A DNA stretch of 64,000 nucleotides from Marsupella aquatica (lineage: Eukaryota; Marchantiophyta), in NCBI GenBank assembly GCA_973895155.1, contig OZ316892.1, forward strand, positions 24,180,001 to 24,244,000. The letters are read 5' to 3'. A program made the translations under genes and the position numbers. The notes beneath the pieces were generated by a model, which searched no databases, was not told the origin of the DNA, and saw only the letters and a program-made list of their open reading frames with translations. Numbering within the stretch: position 1 is the stretch's first letter; each line of letters opens with the position of its first letter. Positions 21,802-33,990 of the stretch are shown piece by piece.

Positions 21802-22333
21802 TTCTCTATTGTTTTTTGGGTCTCCCTACACCAACTTAACAACCCCTGCATCTTGGCAACGAGGTCAGAAGAGTATAGATAGATTGAATGACATAAGATT
21901 TACATACTTAACACACATAAGTGTAGTAAGGGTTCAATCCTGAGCAAGGTATCAATGCTGAAGTGGAAGCAAAACCACTCTGCCCGCAAAGAAACCCACA
22001 AAGAAAGTGATTAACCTAGAAGCAGATTTGCTCATATCCATGATTTCAGTCCCGTCTGTTTGTCCATCTCTATCTGCTGATCAATGATCTCATGGCACAA
22101 CTTTGAACACCCGAGTCCAGTGAATATGATTCCAGGAACTCAGAAATGTGTAAAAAAAAAATTCAAAGGGCTGTAAATCATCAATCCCATCCCTTCACAA
22201 ATAAACTCTGACCCAAGGAATAAACGGATGAATCGTTCAAAGAATGAATAAATAAGTATCTCATAATGTCCCCATTGGGCCACGGGACGAACAGCGTATA
22301 CGACTATCCAGAGTCCTGAGTCGAGATCATGCA

Positions 22334-25300
22334 TTACCAATAATCTCCGCAGGAACAAACGCCATCCTTGAAGCAGTGGAACCGGTTACCATCTCTAAGA
22401 ATTATTTCTCTCCTGACTATCCTGGACATGAATTTGGTGGCAGTGTGACTGTCGACAGATACACGAAAGTTCAGAAAAACGCGAAGGGGAGTTCTAGGTG
22501 TTGTGCTAATGAGACCAAAACCAATGGCCAGTTTCTCACTGTAATGGCCTAAGGGGGATAGCATTTCTTCTTCCTCCACATCACGAAGCATAGAGCTCGC
22601 ATCCGGCACATAACCAGCATCCTTCATCTTCTCAGATAGTCCTCCCAACTCTGCGTGGATTTCATTAATCTGAGGATGTGTCTGGTCATCAACGCCAAAT
22701 GAATGAACCTTATCATTCACCACAATCCAGGTGAGCCCCGAGTATTTCTTCACACTGTTTTCCAAGTTCACTTGCTTTACCTTATCCCACTTGTTCGCAG
22801 CAGCATATATATTTGAAAGCATTACATATCCAGAGGCCTTGCGTGGATCCAATCTCCGAATTTGTCTGGTAGCACGTTCTCCAATATGCACATTGTCATG
22901 AACTCTGCAGGCCCGAAGTAAGGCCTTCCACACATGAACATTAGGCCCACAGGACATTTTCTTGATCATTTCCTCTGCCTCGTCAAGACGACCCACACGA
23001 CCTAGGAGATCCACCATGCAGACATAGTGCTCTGCTCTAGGTAAAATGCCATAGTTTGAAACCATGGATTGGAAGTAATGGACGCCTTTTTCCACTAGGC
23101 CGGCATGACTACATGCTGACAGTAAACAAACGAAAATAGTCCAGTCCATTTCTATCCGCTCTTTACACATCTGTTCAAAAAGCACTAGCGCTTCTTTAGC
23201 TTTCCCATGCATAGCGTAACCTCCGAGCATGGCAGTAAACGAGACCAAATTGAATGACAGCATTTTGTTGAATACTCCAGTCGCATCCTGTATGTTCCCA
23301 GACTTAGAATAAATATCAATGAGGGCATTCCCCATAGAGACATCGGATTCGAGACCCTTTTCAACCACCATTGCATGAATACGCCTTCCCTCCTCGAGGA
23401 ATCCGATACTTGCACACGCACTGAGAACTCCCAAAAAGCTTAATGTCTCTGGCTCCACTGTTTCTACTTGCATCTGATGAAAGAGTCTTAATGCTGTATG
23501 ACCTTGTCCGGATTTCACGTATCCCATGATCATGCTATTCCAGGCCGCAACATTGCGAGCGTCTAGCTTGTTGAACACTCGCTGTGCATCCTCCATGCTT
23601 CCACATTTGGCATACATGACTACGAGGCTAGTTCCCACCTTGACATCCGATTCCAACGATCTGTCAACGATCGATGCATGGATACTTCTCCCTTCTTCAA
23701 GTGCGGCCATGCCGGTGCATGCAGAAAGAATAGCCACAAAGGTGACTTTGTCAGGCTCTATCCGTTCCCTTGCCATGTGGAGAGAGAGTTCTAGGGCCTT
23801 ATCTGCTTGCCTACATGTGCCATACCCCTGAATCATGGCATTCCACACAACCACGTTGCGGATAGGCATCTTGTCAAATACAACCCGACCTTCATCTGGG
23901 CTGCCACATTTGCTATACATGTTGATGAGGCTGCTCCCTATAAAGACATCTAGATCACATCTGCATTGGATGATTACTCCATGAATGCGCCTACCCTCTT
24001 CAAGATTATGCATACTTGCACAAGCATTGAGCACTTGCACAAAAGTGAACGGGTCAGGAACAATGCCCTCTCGCTCCATTTCTCGGAACAGGTCGAGTGT
24101 CTTCCCATACTGCCCATCCTTCATAAATGCTGCCAGCTTTTTGTTCCACGAGAATGGATTGGGATTAAAGGTTCCTGGACCAAGGGCAGCTAATTCTGAT
24201 TTCACCCATCTGGGAATCCTTCTGTTCAGGAGCCAAAGTGCCTGATGTGTCTTCTTATGAGTAAAATCTGGATACTTAGCGCTCACCTGCAGACCAGAAG
24301 TGGAATCCAACTTATTAGCACAACGTTCTAAAAATCATCTAGAAGTGGCAACCTGTGACATGAATTTCAGAACTTAAAAAAATACAATGGCCTGACATCA
24401 ACACAGAGACCAGAATAAATAGGACACTCAGTAGCTCTTAATTACTACCTTGTCGGCTCTATGATCCCACCACTGTGAAGGATCTGAAAAAAAATCCCGC
24501 CACAGATTTTCAACCCTTCTCGGATCTGCCATAGACAACCAAAACATTTTAGATAAATTACTAGAGGGGTAAAGTGCCCACGATGTATATGACGGTATGT
24601 GGCTAGTTTTAAGATTGGTATTCTTTTGCAGAGGAACAGGAACTGCAGCAAGTCCTATGTGGACAAAACAAAGGTATTTAGGACTGCATTTTAGCTGATA
24701 ATTTATGGTATTATTGACAAAAACAATCATTCATAGGTACAAGCCTCTCTCCTGCTTCTAGACCACAGTTACAGTCACAATCCAAATTTTACAAGCCTCC
24801 ATACCGGTGGAAAGCCGAGTTGACTCGAGAATCGATACACCTTTTGCTGACGTGGCGAGAGCTCTCTGGCAGGGACAATAACCTTCCACAAGAAGTCCAG
24901 AATGTTCAATTCTGCAAGTGAGGTGAATCGTCTCAAACCCGACCCACACATTTTAGGAAAGGGCAGCACAACAGACGATGCAACCAACTACCTGAGGCCT
25001 TGAGGAGATTTCGATTATGCATTCCATTTGACACAATTACAGAACAGTGCGGAAGTACCTGAACATAATCTAGACCAGACGACAGACAAGTCTCTGAAAA
25101 ACAGTTTAACGCTCGTTCAATTGACTCCACAACTCACATTCCAGTTCCTTTCGACACAATCAGAGAGTCTGCAATGCACCCTTCCTGGATTTTACAAAGT
25201 TGGTCCGTTTGGTTTCCTAAACCCACTGATATCACAGTCCTCATGTAGGCATCCCTCAATGGTTTGTCGTGTAAGAGGGCGTTCAAGTAATTGATGAATC

Positions 25301-25655
25301 ACACCGAGCTTCAAAATTGTGGAAAGAGAAATTGTTTAATTCTTAATTAGCAAATACAAACAGCTGGAAGCACTATGATCATAGTTGCCTTCGAGTTCGG
25401 AAAGAGACCATCTACGGCATCAGTAAAGTCATCCTTCAGGTGAGCCACATTTCCAAAAAATCTTTGGATTGCAACCCTCACTTGAGGACAGAGTTACTCT
25501 GCCAGGAAATCCAGAGGACATTCAAAGAAAGAACATGAAATGTTCTCTCTGAAAAGCTGACTAGGCGGTAGGGTTTAGGGCTTAGGGCTTCGAGTGGACG
25601 TACCGGCGAAACGTCCCAAAAGGAACCCAAATTGGGAGATTCCTCCTCCTCTCAT
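22334..25655 (-). CDS. PDF-motif plus PPR-DYW organellar protein, 693 aa in the proposed model
   Basis: Predicted organellar RNA-binding protein. Proposed exons: 25604-25655, 24449-24525, 22334-24286; phases (1, 0) close. Exon 1 encodes MRGGGISQFGFLLGRFA, a plausible transit-peptide start, and ends at gtacgt. Exon 2 encodes VENLWRDFFSDPSQWWDHR; exon 3 opens VSAKYPDFTHKKTHQALWL. Together they form the PDF motif of organellar single-stranded-DNA-binding (OSB) proteins. About ten PLS-type PPR repeats follow (LFREM--EGI-PD, NAMIQGYG, SLINMYSKCG), then E/E+ motifs and a DYW domain ending KDGVCSCGDYW. The deaminase site is altered: the HSE histidine is Tyr (22541-22543), and both C-x-x-C cysteines are Ser (22457-22459, 22448-22450), while the Glu remains. 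The PG box is also changed (SGLTW). RNA binding is likely; C-to-U editing by its own domain is not. Extra phase-compatible exons in the 1.1-kb first intron are possible. Confidence 0.85.
25568..25590. promoter_or_regulatory. Telo-box-like tract just inside the first PPR intron
   Basis: gtagggtttagggcttaggg reads on the PPR strand as CCCTAAGCCCTAAACCCTAC, containing the AAACCCTA telo-box. Such boxes occur near the 5' ends of plant housekeeping and organelle-protein genes. Here it lies just after the proposed exon-1 donor. Function is inferred only. Confidence 0.4.
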
Positions 25656-26544
25656 TGCTATGGGCGGAGAAGAAGCGGAGAACGGCACCAGCAAATAGCT
25701 CTGATGCTGCTCGACGGCATGGCCACCTCGACGTCTTGTTGCATTGCAGATCCGAGAAAGTGGCCCGTCTTCATTCAGCTCAGATCAGATCAGATCAGCT
25801 CAAACTTCCTTTGCGCAAAGCTCGAGGCCTCGTTCAGCGACAGAAGACAGCGGATTATTGGAACAATGTGCGAAGGGAATGGAAGGATGGCGTGGTCGTT
25901 TCAGAATTGTGCACGAGGGCAAAAGAGAGTCCTCAGACTTTCAACATGACCGCAAAGAATGGACATGTCCTTTTGAAGTAAACTTCCGCGAATTCATAGC
26001 TTGTGATAAGTAAGATTCGCTTGAGAGGTTTACTGTAGTTACTGGGATTTTCAGGGGAACTTAGTCCCAAAAAATGAGGTAATCCTGTGAAAGTAAGTTT
26101 TCTTCCACGTTTTCTTTAGACAAAATGCTCCATTTGACGAAAGCATGGGAAGGAAATCCTTGCGGCATCTTCGACACGAATGTCTTGGATTGTGTCAACG
26201 AATTGTTTAGTAAAGCTTTCTGATATGATCTGATAGGGAAAAGTGTCTAAAGTAGAGCAACTTTCCATTTGCATAGTTTGTTAATCACAGGTTATCTCGG
26301 AAGCCTGGGTTGTCTATAAGGGACAAGTGTCTATTTATTGCATACGATTTTCACGAAATGATGATAGAAGAATTTCTGGATACTCCATAATGGACCATTG
26401 CATTTGACTAAGATACTGGATGCACCACCTTTAAACATCACTTTTCACTGAGATAGTATAGACAATTGCTTAATAGGAGTCCAAAAGGGAAACCATTCCC
26501 AAAACTTACCTGAGCAGGGTGACTGGTCCCTCCGTCAACACCAA
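25656..26544. other. Upstream flank of the PPR gene
   Basis: Probably contains the PPR promoter. A short gatca tandem run (about 25783-25798) is present. Overlapping plus-strand frames at 25632-26013 have no recognisable motif, and I do not call a divergent gene. Confidence 0.4.
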
Positions 26545-26845
26545 TCCTGTCACAATACCCTGAGTGCCTGTTCCTTTTACACAAATACAGGTGGATACAT
26601 TCAAGCCCATTGCTTCATTTTCACACTCACCCAGCCCCCCATCCCCATTTTAGACTGGCACCCCCAATTTCAGTTATGCCGCCAGATTCATGGTATCCTG
26701 TCACAATACCCTGAGTGCACGTTCCTTGAATACAAATACTGGTGGATATATTCAAGCCCATTGCTCCATTTCACATTCACCCTACCCCCCCATCCCCAGT
26801 TTAGACGGGCACCCCCAATTTCAGATATGCCCCCAGATTCATGGT
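26545..26845. repeat. 151-bp tandem duplication
   Basis: Units 26545-26695 and 26696-26845 both begin tcctgtcacaataccctgag and end gccagattcatgg-type sequence, with about 10% visible differences. A C-rich run (cccagccccccatcccc) occurs in each. Confidence 0.9.
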
Positions 26846-28510
26846 CCAGACGTTTGACTCTACACAAAAGGTCCTGCAGTAGCTTTTGATAATGATTATA
26901 TAGATGTATGTACACCCCACCAGCCCAGGTTTTTTACCATACATGATCTGTCAGATTGTCTATCTGAGCTTCACTTGTACCAAGCTCAAAAAGCAAGACT
27001 GTATCAAACAAATTGTGGTCATGTCCAAATTGCTCATTTAGTGTGTCAAATTTTGTTGGGTCCACTCGGGTACTTTTGTCTAATGTTGTGGTTTGTTTTG
27101 GCATTAACCTTGTAGATTTGAGAAAAGCAAAGCAACTTAGGTGAGTTCTCAGAGCAAGTACTGGAGACAAATCTCTCTAATCAAAACAGATGGTATTATC
27201 TTACTTATAAAGCGCCAACCACAAGCTAGAGTTGGGGCCTAAGCTTCTAGAAGAGTGAAGGCTCTAGACCATAATTGTATGGCACACCGTGTGGATGGAA
27301 AACTCATGGCTATGTTTTACATCAAATGATAATCATACATGCTTTTTGTCATGATTTCTATTTACATTAAAAATGGGCTCTAGGGCCTCACCGTAATATA
27401 TGTGCATAGAAAGAGGGATGTGCATAGAAAGGAGGATGGTCTGTTCTATATGATCATTAAAATGATGACATGCATGATGGATTTTTTATCATTTCATTAA
27501 GTTTCAAAGAATGTGAATATAGGGAATATACTTTGTTGACACTCTTTATTGTCCGCTCCACTGTTCATGTTCAAGGAACGGGTAGTCGAGGTTAGTAATA
27601 TCTAAAACCCAAGATTCACAACATTACCACTCTTTTCTGTCAGATCACCTACTATAGTTTCCACCTCTGGTCAGGCAAAGTAACTTTGGTGAGTTTGCAA
27701 GGATCCAATGCATGGTCAACATCCTGCCAATTTTCCATCATTGGACAACTCTCATCATCCTCAACTTAACCGCAACACCCTTCCCCACCCTTGGCCAGGG
27801 GGGGCAGATGGGGGGTTGGGGCAACCAACCAAGAGGAGTTGGGAGGAAGCAAAGTAAGAGACTCAACCCAATGACGAGGGTTGGAAAGGGTGTTTTGTTT
27901 ATGGTAGAGGACATGGCTGTCGGCCATCTAATGATCCTCTGAAGATGAAACCTGGCCAGACTTTGCCATTCTGATTATTTTCAATCTAACTAGGATTACT
28001 TTACCTAACACATAAAGAGAAAAGATGCCAAAGTACTAAGAAAACTAAAAAGAGTGGCAAAGTCTGTATTTAGACAAAGAAGAGTCAGGACAATGCAGGA
28101 AATCTAACTATTAAGTCTAAACCCGCAACAGTATAGCTTTTTCTTTCATTTGCCTGTGAGCAAGGTTGTGCCCAAGTGGAAAAGAGAGAACAAGGCAAGG
28201 GTTAGAGGAGAAACATGCTTAAACTTGGGGTCCAAGGCACATAAAAATGTCACCAAAACTCCAGCGAGGACTATATGTTTTGGAATCTGTCATAATGAGT
28301 TATTGAGCATTCATGTGTTAGTTGGCTCCAATAACCTAATCCACTCCCCATGTCTACCCAATTATCAAATCCACAATGATGTCTTCAAATACCTCGCATG
28401 TTGTTTAGACACGCTGTAACCCATTATAAGTGTTAGCATTATTAAGTGATTCCGGGTTGTCAATTTTCTCCCAGGGCTTGAGCACGACCTGATGTTGGTT
28501 AAGGGCTCCC
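26846..28510. other. Gene-free repeat-like sequence
   Basis: No exon or known domain recognised on either strand. A G/C-run stretch (ggggggcagatggggggttgg) occurs near 27801. Dispersed repeat origin is likely, but the family is unknown. Confidence 0.4.
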
Positions 28511-29010
28511 CTAACTGTTTTCCCTTCTTAGGTGGGTCCCTGGGTGGAACCCACCTAAGAGGTAGATGGGCCTCATTTTGCCTAAGGACAACCCACCCAG
28601 GGATTCTGCCCAGGAATTGAGAATAGACAGCAACGTTACGCTCCTTCCATATGCTGCTACTGACCTCTGTCGAGAGGACAAGGTGTCCAGGTTTCCTTTT
28701 TGTTTCTGAATGGCATAATCAAATGAGTCATACCGCAAGCTGTTAGGAGTCATGCTGCAAGAGCCTTTGCCACTTCCCCCATTGCCCCCTGACCTTGCTG
28801 CAGCTAAAGAATATCTGGATTGTGTTTTCAACACCTGATTTGCATTGGGAGCAAGTACCATCGTAGATCAACCAGCAGCTGCCCTTGCTGTTAGTGAAGA
28901 ATCTGTGATTGACAAGCGTCCAGGCAAACAATCTAACTTTTAGAAGTGCCCAGCTTCCCCATAGCTTCTTCCATATCTGTCGCCATTGTGGGCCATTGTT
29001 AGGATTTCCC
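28511..29010 (-). mobile_element. LINE fragment with zf-RVT-type domain
   Basis: The minus-strand translation includes IWKKLWGSW, KVRLFAWTLVNHRFFTNS, CSQCKSGVENTIQIFFSC and WGKWQRL. This is the zinc-binding C-terminal segment of plant LINE reverse transcriptases (pattern W-x-LW...R-x-FT...C-x-x-C...E-x-x-x-x-x-FF-x-C). Similar sequence resumes in another frame (YDSFDYAIQKQKGN), so the copy is frameshifted. No RT core or 3' tail was found. Confidence 0.7.
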
Positions 29011-29676
29011 CATCTCTGGGTCAGATTGATGGCATCAAGATTCTGTGGGGTCGTGTAGTTTCCTTGCCTCCTTTAAAATTGGAAGAATTCATTTGTTGAA
29101 ATACCATTGAGAAATGTACTTCCAGTTCTGCCTGGATGGGTTTGTTCACTTGGTGAAATTGGAACATGCACCACTCGTTCATGAAGCAAAAAGTGATACT
29201 ATGTTGCACTATTGTTGTGATTAATTACTCTAGTGTTGTTACTAAGTCTGCTGGTGGGACACATATGCCCTCATAGGGACAAGCCTCTCTTGAGGCAAAC
29301 TAGCTAGTAGTACCCACTGCTAGAGATCTACTCGCCATGAGACACCTGCTCTTAATTTCTCTTGTGTTCAAACCGGGAAGAAGGTATTTGAGAGTAATTT
29401 ACGGACATTCATAATTTTGAAGGCACATACAAAACAGAAACATTACATATAAGAGCATTATGTACCTTGCTTTTGGTAATTCAAATCCTCAACCATCTTC
29501 ATCTTGAATGCATCAAGTTGAATGACTTCACGGTCACTCAAATCTTCAAAGATAGTCACTTGTCGAGATTGAAGCTTCAGTGTTGAAAATTGTTTGAGAA
29601 TAACATTTTCCTAAAGCTCTTGCAGCTCTCTTGCTCCACAAAACATCAAGCTTTGAGGCATTTGTCAATAAATATC

Positions 29677-29886
29677 TTACATCGGCCATGAGAAAATGGG
29701 CTCCAGAGAAAGTATGAATTCTTCAAACCTGTATGGGTTGGCTACCATTACATCAACCAATGTATACATGCCATCTTGCAAGATGGCAAGATCAGTGTGT
29801 AATCTATTTGGTAAAGGACCATGCCAGGCAATTTGAGCATCACCTCTCATCAAATGTGTACCAAAGTCACTGAGAGGTAGTAACAT
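29677..29886 (-). pseudogene. Possible transposon-derived ORF fragment
   Basis: A 69-codon frame reads GDAQIAWHGPLPNR, then HTDLAILQDGMYTLVDVMVANP. The D-x-x-x-x-x-DG-x-x-TLVDV pattern reminds me of C-terminal segments in some plant retroelement polyproteins, but I cannot name the family. Flanks (29011-29676, 29887-31150) hold no gene I can support. Confidence 0.25.
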
Positions 29887-31149
29887 CCCTCACGACATCA
29901 TGAACAATATGTTCTCTCCGCCTGTACTACACCAATGCAAAGTGGGGACCAGGGGCCATTTTCACTCAACAGTAAGTTTCATCCAACTGTGCAAAAGTTT
30001 CATCCAACAGGGCATAAGTTTGGACCACTTGCAAGGTGGTCCATATTTGTCAAAACATCTTGATGCTTAAGTGGGAAATGGGCCCCAATGCATGCCCACA
30101 TCTCTTGGGCCTCACCCTAAGGGGGTCCCATATGTTTTTTTTGGGTAATAAATATTTGACAAAAGCAAAAAGAAATTTGTCACTCTTTTAATGCAAAACC
30201 CCCAGGTGTTCTTTGTCAAAATTTATAAGTTTTTCACTGATACTTATATGAATGAGCATGATGGGTTGGAAGAAAATAAGGGAGGCTGCAAATGTCACGT
30301 ACCAGTTTCTAAAGCCAAATATGGTCAGCCACCTTTAGTCAATGGTGGGATTGATCAATTAAATAACAAAGGAAATGCTAAATTTCTCCTTCTACTCTCA
30401 TGTTAGGGTGAAGATATAGATTGAAGCCTAAATGGTCACTAGCCCCAAAATGGTAACCAAGGCTCTATATTTAATATTAAGCATCTTTTCACATGGATTG
30501 TCTCCACAAAACTTGCCACCAATGGGCTTGAAGGAGTTCTTGGGGGACACTCTCAATGAAAAAGATACAAGTTCTATTTGCTGAGAGCATCTATTTCTAT
30601 ATAGTAAATTTAGTTGTGCACATGTTGAGAATGAAAATACAAAAAGCATACATAAAAAGGTTCCATAGCTAAAACAACCAGGTAATGTTGAATGCTAGGA
30701 ATAAACATGTAAGCCAAACAATCAAAGGTCAAGGCAAAGGAACCTTAATTCTAATATGTAATCCAACAGTAGCACAAGGAGAAACGAGTAGATCAATGCA
30801 CTGCCTGAGTGTGTGTTTGGGGTACAATGACATGATGGCCCCAACACAAGTGAGATTATATCCCTAATGTCTTCCCCCATATATTGCTGCACCATGGTGT
30901 CATAACATGACCTTAGCAAACAAGATTGAGCGGATCAAGAATATAATATGAGAATTCCTAAAAATCATTTGAAATGCCATCCGTAACAAAGATTAAATAC
31001 TTTTCAAGTTTTCTGAGGATGTTACCAAGACTGAGTTCACATACACATGCAATGAGTTACACATGAAAGGTTGTATCTAAGAGGCTAATAAATTAAATGA
31101 ACTCAGTGCGTAACCAGGAGCAAGCAGGCCTGGATCCTGTCTGGCTTGG

Positions 31150-31250
31150 GTGTCGGTCAAGGAAAGCATAGCATAGTGGGAAAAGCTCTTGGTTGCGAGG
31201 TGGAGGAATGTGGTTCAAATGTTGCAAGCACTCTGTTCCTTCAACAATCA
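31150..31250 (+). mobile_element. tRNA-derived SINE copy
   Basis: A good A box (tagcatagtgg, 31169-31179) and B box (ggttcaaat, 31212-31220) are 43 nt apart, matching tRNA spacing. The following sequence, ttcaaatgttgcaagcactc, matches the element near 6315. It does not fold as an intact tRNA with a usable anticodon arm by eye, so it is called a SINE head. Confidence 0.6.
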
Positions 31251-33990
31251 CACAGCCACTGTAGAGTATGCAAAGAAGCTGTTTACACTGGAAAAAGTCA
31301 CCAGGGGAAAAGGTATGTGGCCGCAACAGGAGGCTATGGGTTAGACAGAAACTAATTCAAGGCTCATATTAATGGTAATAAAATTTGGGATTGTAGATTT
31401 CATACAATAGAATGAGGGCTTCTGTACCATGATTACAAAAAGATGCTACACAGTTTTAAACATCTCAAAATAATGGGAATTCAAACTGACTGTTTGAAAT
31501 TGTACTCAAGCTTTTTGTATTCAAAATCTAATGGATGTTATCTCAGACCTGTGTTATAATAGAAGATGTCTTAATCTACATTTTTTCTGCAACTATTCAA
31601 ATAATAAACTTTTCAAATAATTTAAATACTTTTTGGGGAACCTCAAGTATTGCACTATGGTGCAATATGCAGGGGAAGACAGTCGCCTACTAGGAGAGAT
31701 CCTCATCACATGAAAGATATTTTACCCCACACCTTTGCACAAGTGATGAGTATGTGGGGCAATGAGAGGCAATAAAGCAGTCAGGAAGATAAAGGTTGTG
31801 GGGGCTGTGAGTGACACTGAGCTGTCAGGAAGATGAAAGGTTGTGCTGGAATTTTGCTCCAATTCCCTCCAAAAATTAGTTTGTCCATTTTAGGTTAGTT
31901 TTCTTGAAATGAGAACATTTTTATAAATTTTGGTTCCCCCGCGAAAAGCCCCACGGGGAGGGCAAACAAACAGACCAAAGGCCAGACCAGGCAACAAATT
32001 GAAATCTATAACAAATTAACACCAGCTAGGCTGACTGGTGTTATACAGGACCTGTCCTGAGTTCCCCCCGGCCTGCCCATAAAGCCTGGCCATGTGACAT
32101 GATACAAGGAAATTACAAACAAAATAAACCATTTGACACAGTGTACCCTATCAAATGACAAGGAAAATACAAAAGGGCATTTTAAAAAATTCAAACTCAA
32201 ACACCTTGCCTGAATTGTTTTGTTTGGCTTAAATCATGATAACAACATGAGATGGCCAAGCCTTAATTATTTGTTTGGTTGGTTTTGGAGCAATAGAGGG
32301 TCTCAAACCTCAAACTTGATGACCATAACTACTAGGTCACCCCATGAGGCTTTGAGATGCCCTACTATATAGTTAGAAGTAAACTAAGTCACCCAAAAAG
32401 CATGGAAAGAAAGGGAAAGAAAGGCACAGGAAAGCAAAAGCCACATTGATGCCATCCACGTCCAAATGCATCTTACTCATCATCTCAATTTTGAGACTCA
32501 CCCCAGTCTCCACACCTCTCTCCCACCCCCCCCCTCTATTTTGCAGTGCCTGCAATTGTGCTGGCACCTTCAACGAGATGTGTCATTGCATCATTTTGTC
32601 TCTAGCACGGTCCGGCTGCCAGCATCGAGTTCCATTCAGCATTTTGCCCAGCCCTCCCTGGCCCCACCCAGCCTACTGTGCCTCGCCCAGCCCTGCCGGG
32701 CCGCGGCCCTGGCCGGCCTGTCCTCCACGGGCCCATCGACTGCCTTGTGCCGGACTGCCCTTGCGTGTCCCTTCGTTACACTCGTTACGATTGGCCCGCA
32801 AGGAAGCCTTTGTATCCCCAACTGTACATGTGCGGGAGAATCATCGGGTGTCCTTCGCTCGGGCTAAATAGAAGAATCATGGGTACAGGTACAGACCCTG
32901 GCAAATGCAGAAACAGGATGGGGGCAATCTCAGAGAAAGACACAAATCTGAAATGACCGGATTTTGACAACGCCGAATGTTCAGCCACCGGCCTCAAGTT
33001 TGGTTTTGTGGGACTTTCACTTCAATCTCTAGAGCAATGAAGAGAGGAAACCGAGGGGGAGGACAGAAATAGGGAGAAGCCGGGTGGAGCAGGACAGAAA
33101 CATGACCAAACTGGTTTGCGATACCGCCAAACTGCTGAACACCGGTTGTGTGTGGCTTTTGGGCTTTCGGCGCTCCTTCTGTACCGTTGCAGGTACAGAA
33201 CTCCGAGAGAGGGAGGGACCGTCTCTTCGGAGAGTGTTCTTTCCATTGTGAGAGCAGTCCCTTTTTGCTTTGATTTTGAGGTCCAGGACTTGGGGAGTGG
33301 AGTAAAAGTTGGGCACACTAAGTCCTGTCCTGTACTACATTAGTGTACCAATCACCCATCAAAATATGATAATATATGGTTTATACTCAATAATTTAAAA
33401 ATAATAATGACATGTATCCTGGTATGGAGATGTGTGGCACTATATATGTAATATTTTGATCTACATTTACCTGGACCCCACTATTGTACCTAGAGGAGAA
33501 GACCTGCACGACAACGACAGGGTCATCATTCAAAGTGAACTGCATAAAAGTGATGGATAAGTGCATTCCGTGGATTAGTACAGAGCAACTATATTGTCCT
33601 TTAATATTACAAGAATTTTCCAGTGTGTAAATGCACCAAAAAATGCACTTTTGCATGTGCAGTCCAACCCTCACTAATGACAAAATATTGACACTAAAAG
33701 ATGACTACATGTGATGGGGTACCCGTCCCCAAAGACCACCCTTAATTGGTTATGGGGTGTCATTAATGTAGATACGCCGCATGTAAATAGTCTATTTCCA
33801 ACTTTATTTTTCATAACTAAGTTAGTGAGGGGAGTAACCCAGTTTTCCTTTATGGTCCCTTGAGGTACTTTGGGGTTGGCCATGCCGGGAAAGTAGAGTT
33901 AGCTTTCTCAATGGAGTCCCCCACTTTGTTTTGTGTATTAAACCCTGACAGTTTAGACCTTAGCTAAATGATTGGAGGCCTTTAGAGGAG
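31251..33990. other. Gene-free mixed repeat region
   Basis: Contains a possible reverse-orientation SINE remnant (32298-32339), a GC-rich patch around 32640-32790, and a short palindrome (ttgcactatggtgcaa, about 31652). Overlapping frames at 32446-33343 lack motifs. I see no supported gene. Confidence 0.4.

Noticed and set aside
24287-24310. ATG at 24310 as the start of the PPR protein
   Set aside because: A good acceptor (gtctgcag) at 24287 and the split PDF motif show that coding enters from an upstream exon; the eight residues MDSTSGLQ would be intronic.
25632-26013. Overlapping plus-strand ORFs of up to 108 codons as a gene divergent from the PPR gene
   Set aside because: No motif, no splice-consistent continuation, and they overlap the proposed PPR first exon on the other strand.
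31652-31668. Short palindrome ttgcactatggtgcaa
   Set aside because: Six-base arms occur by chance; no terminator-like or repeat context.
32290-32345. Reverse-orientation tRNA-derived SINE
   Set aside because: A- and B-box-like segments are present but only about 30 nt apart, short for a tRNA head; too weak to call.
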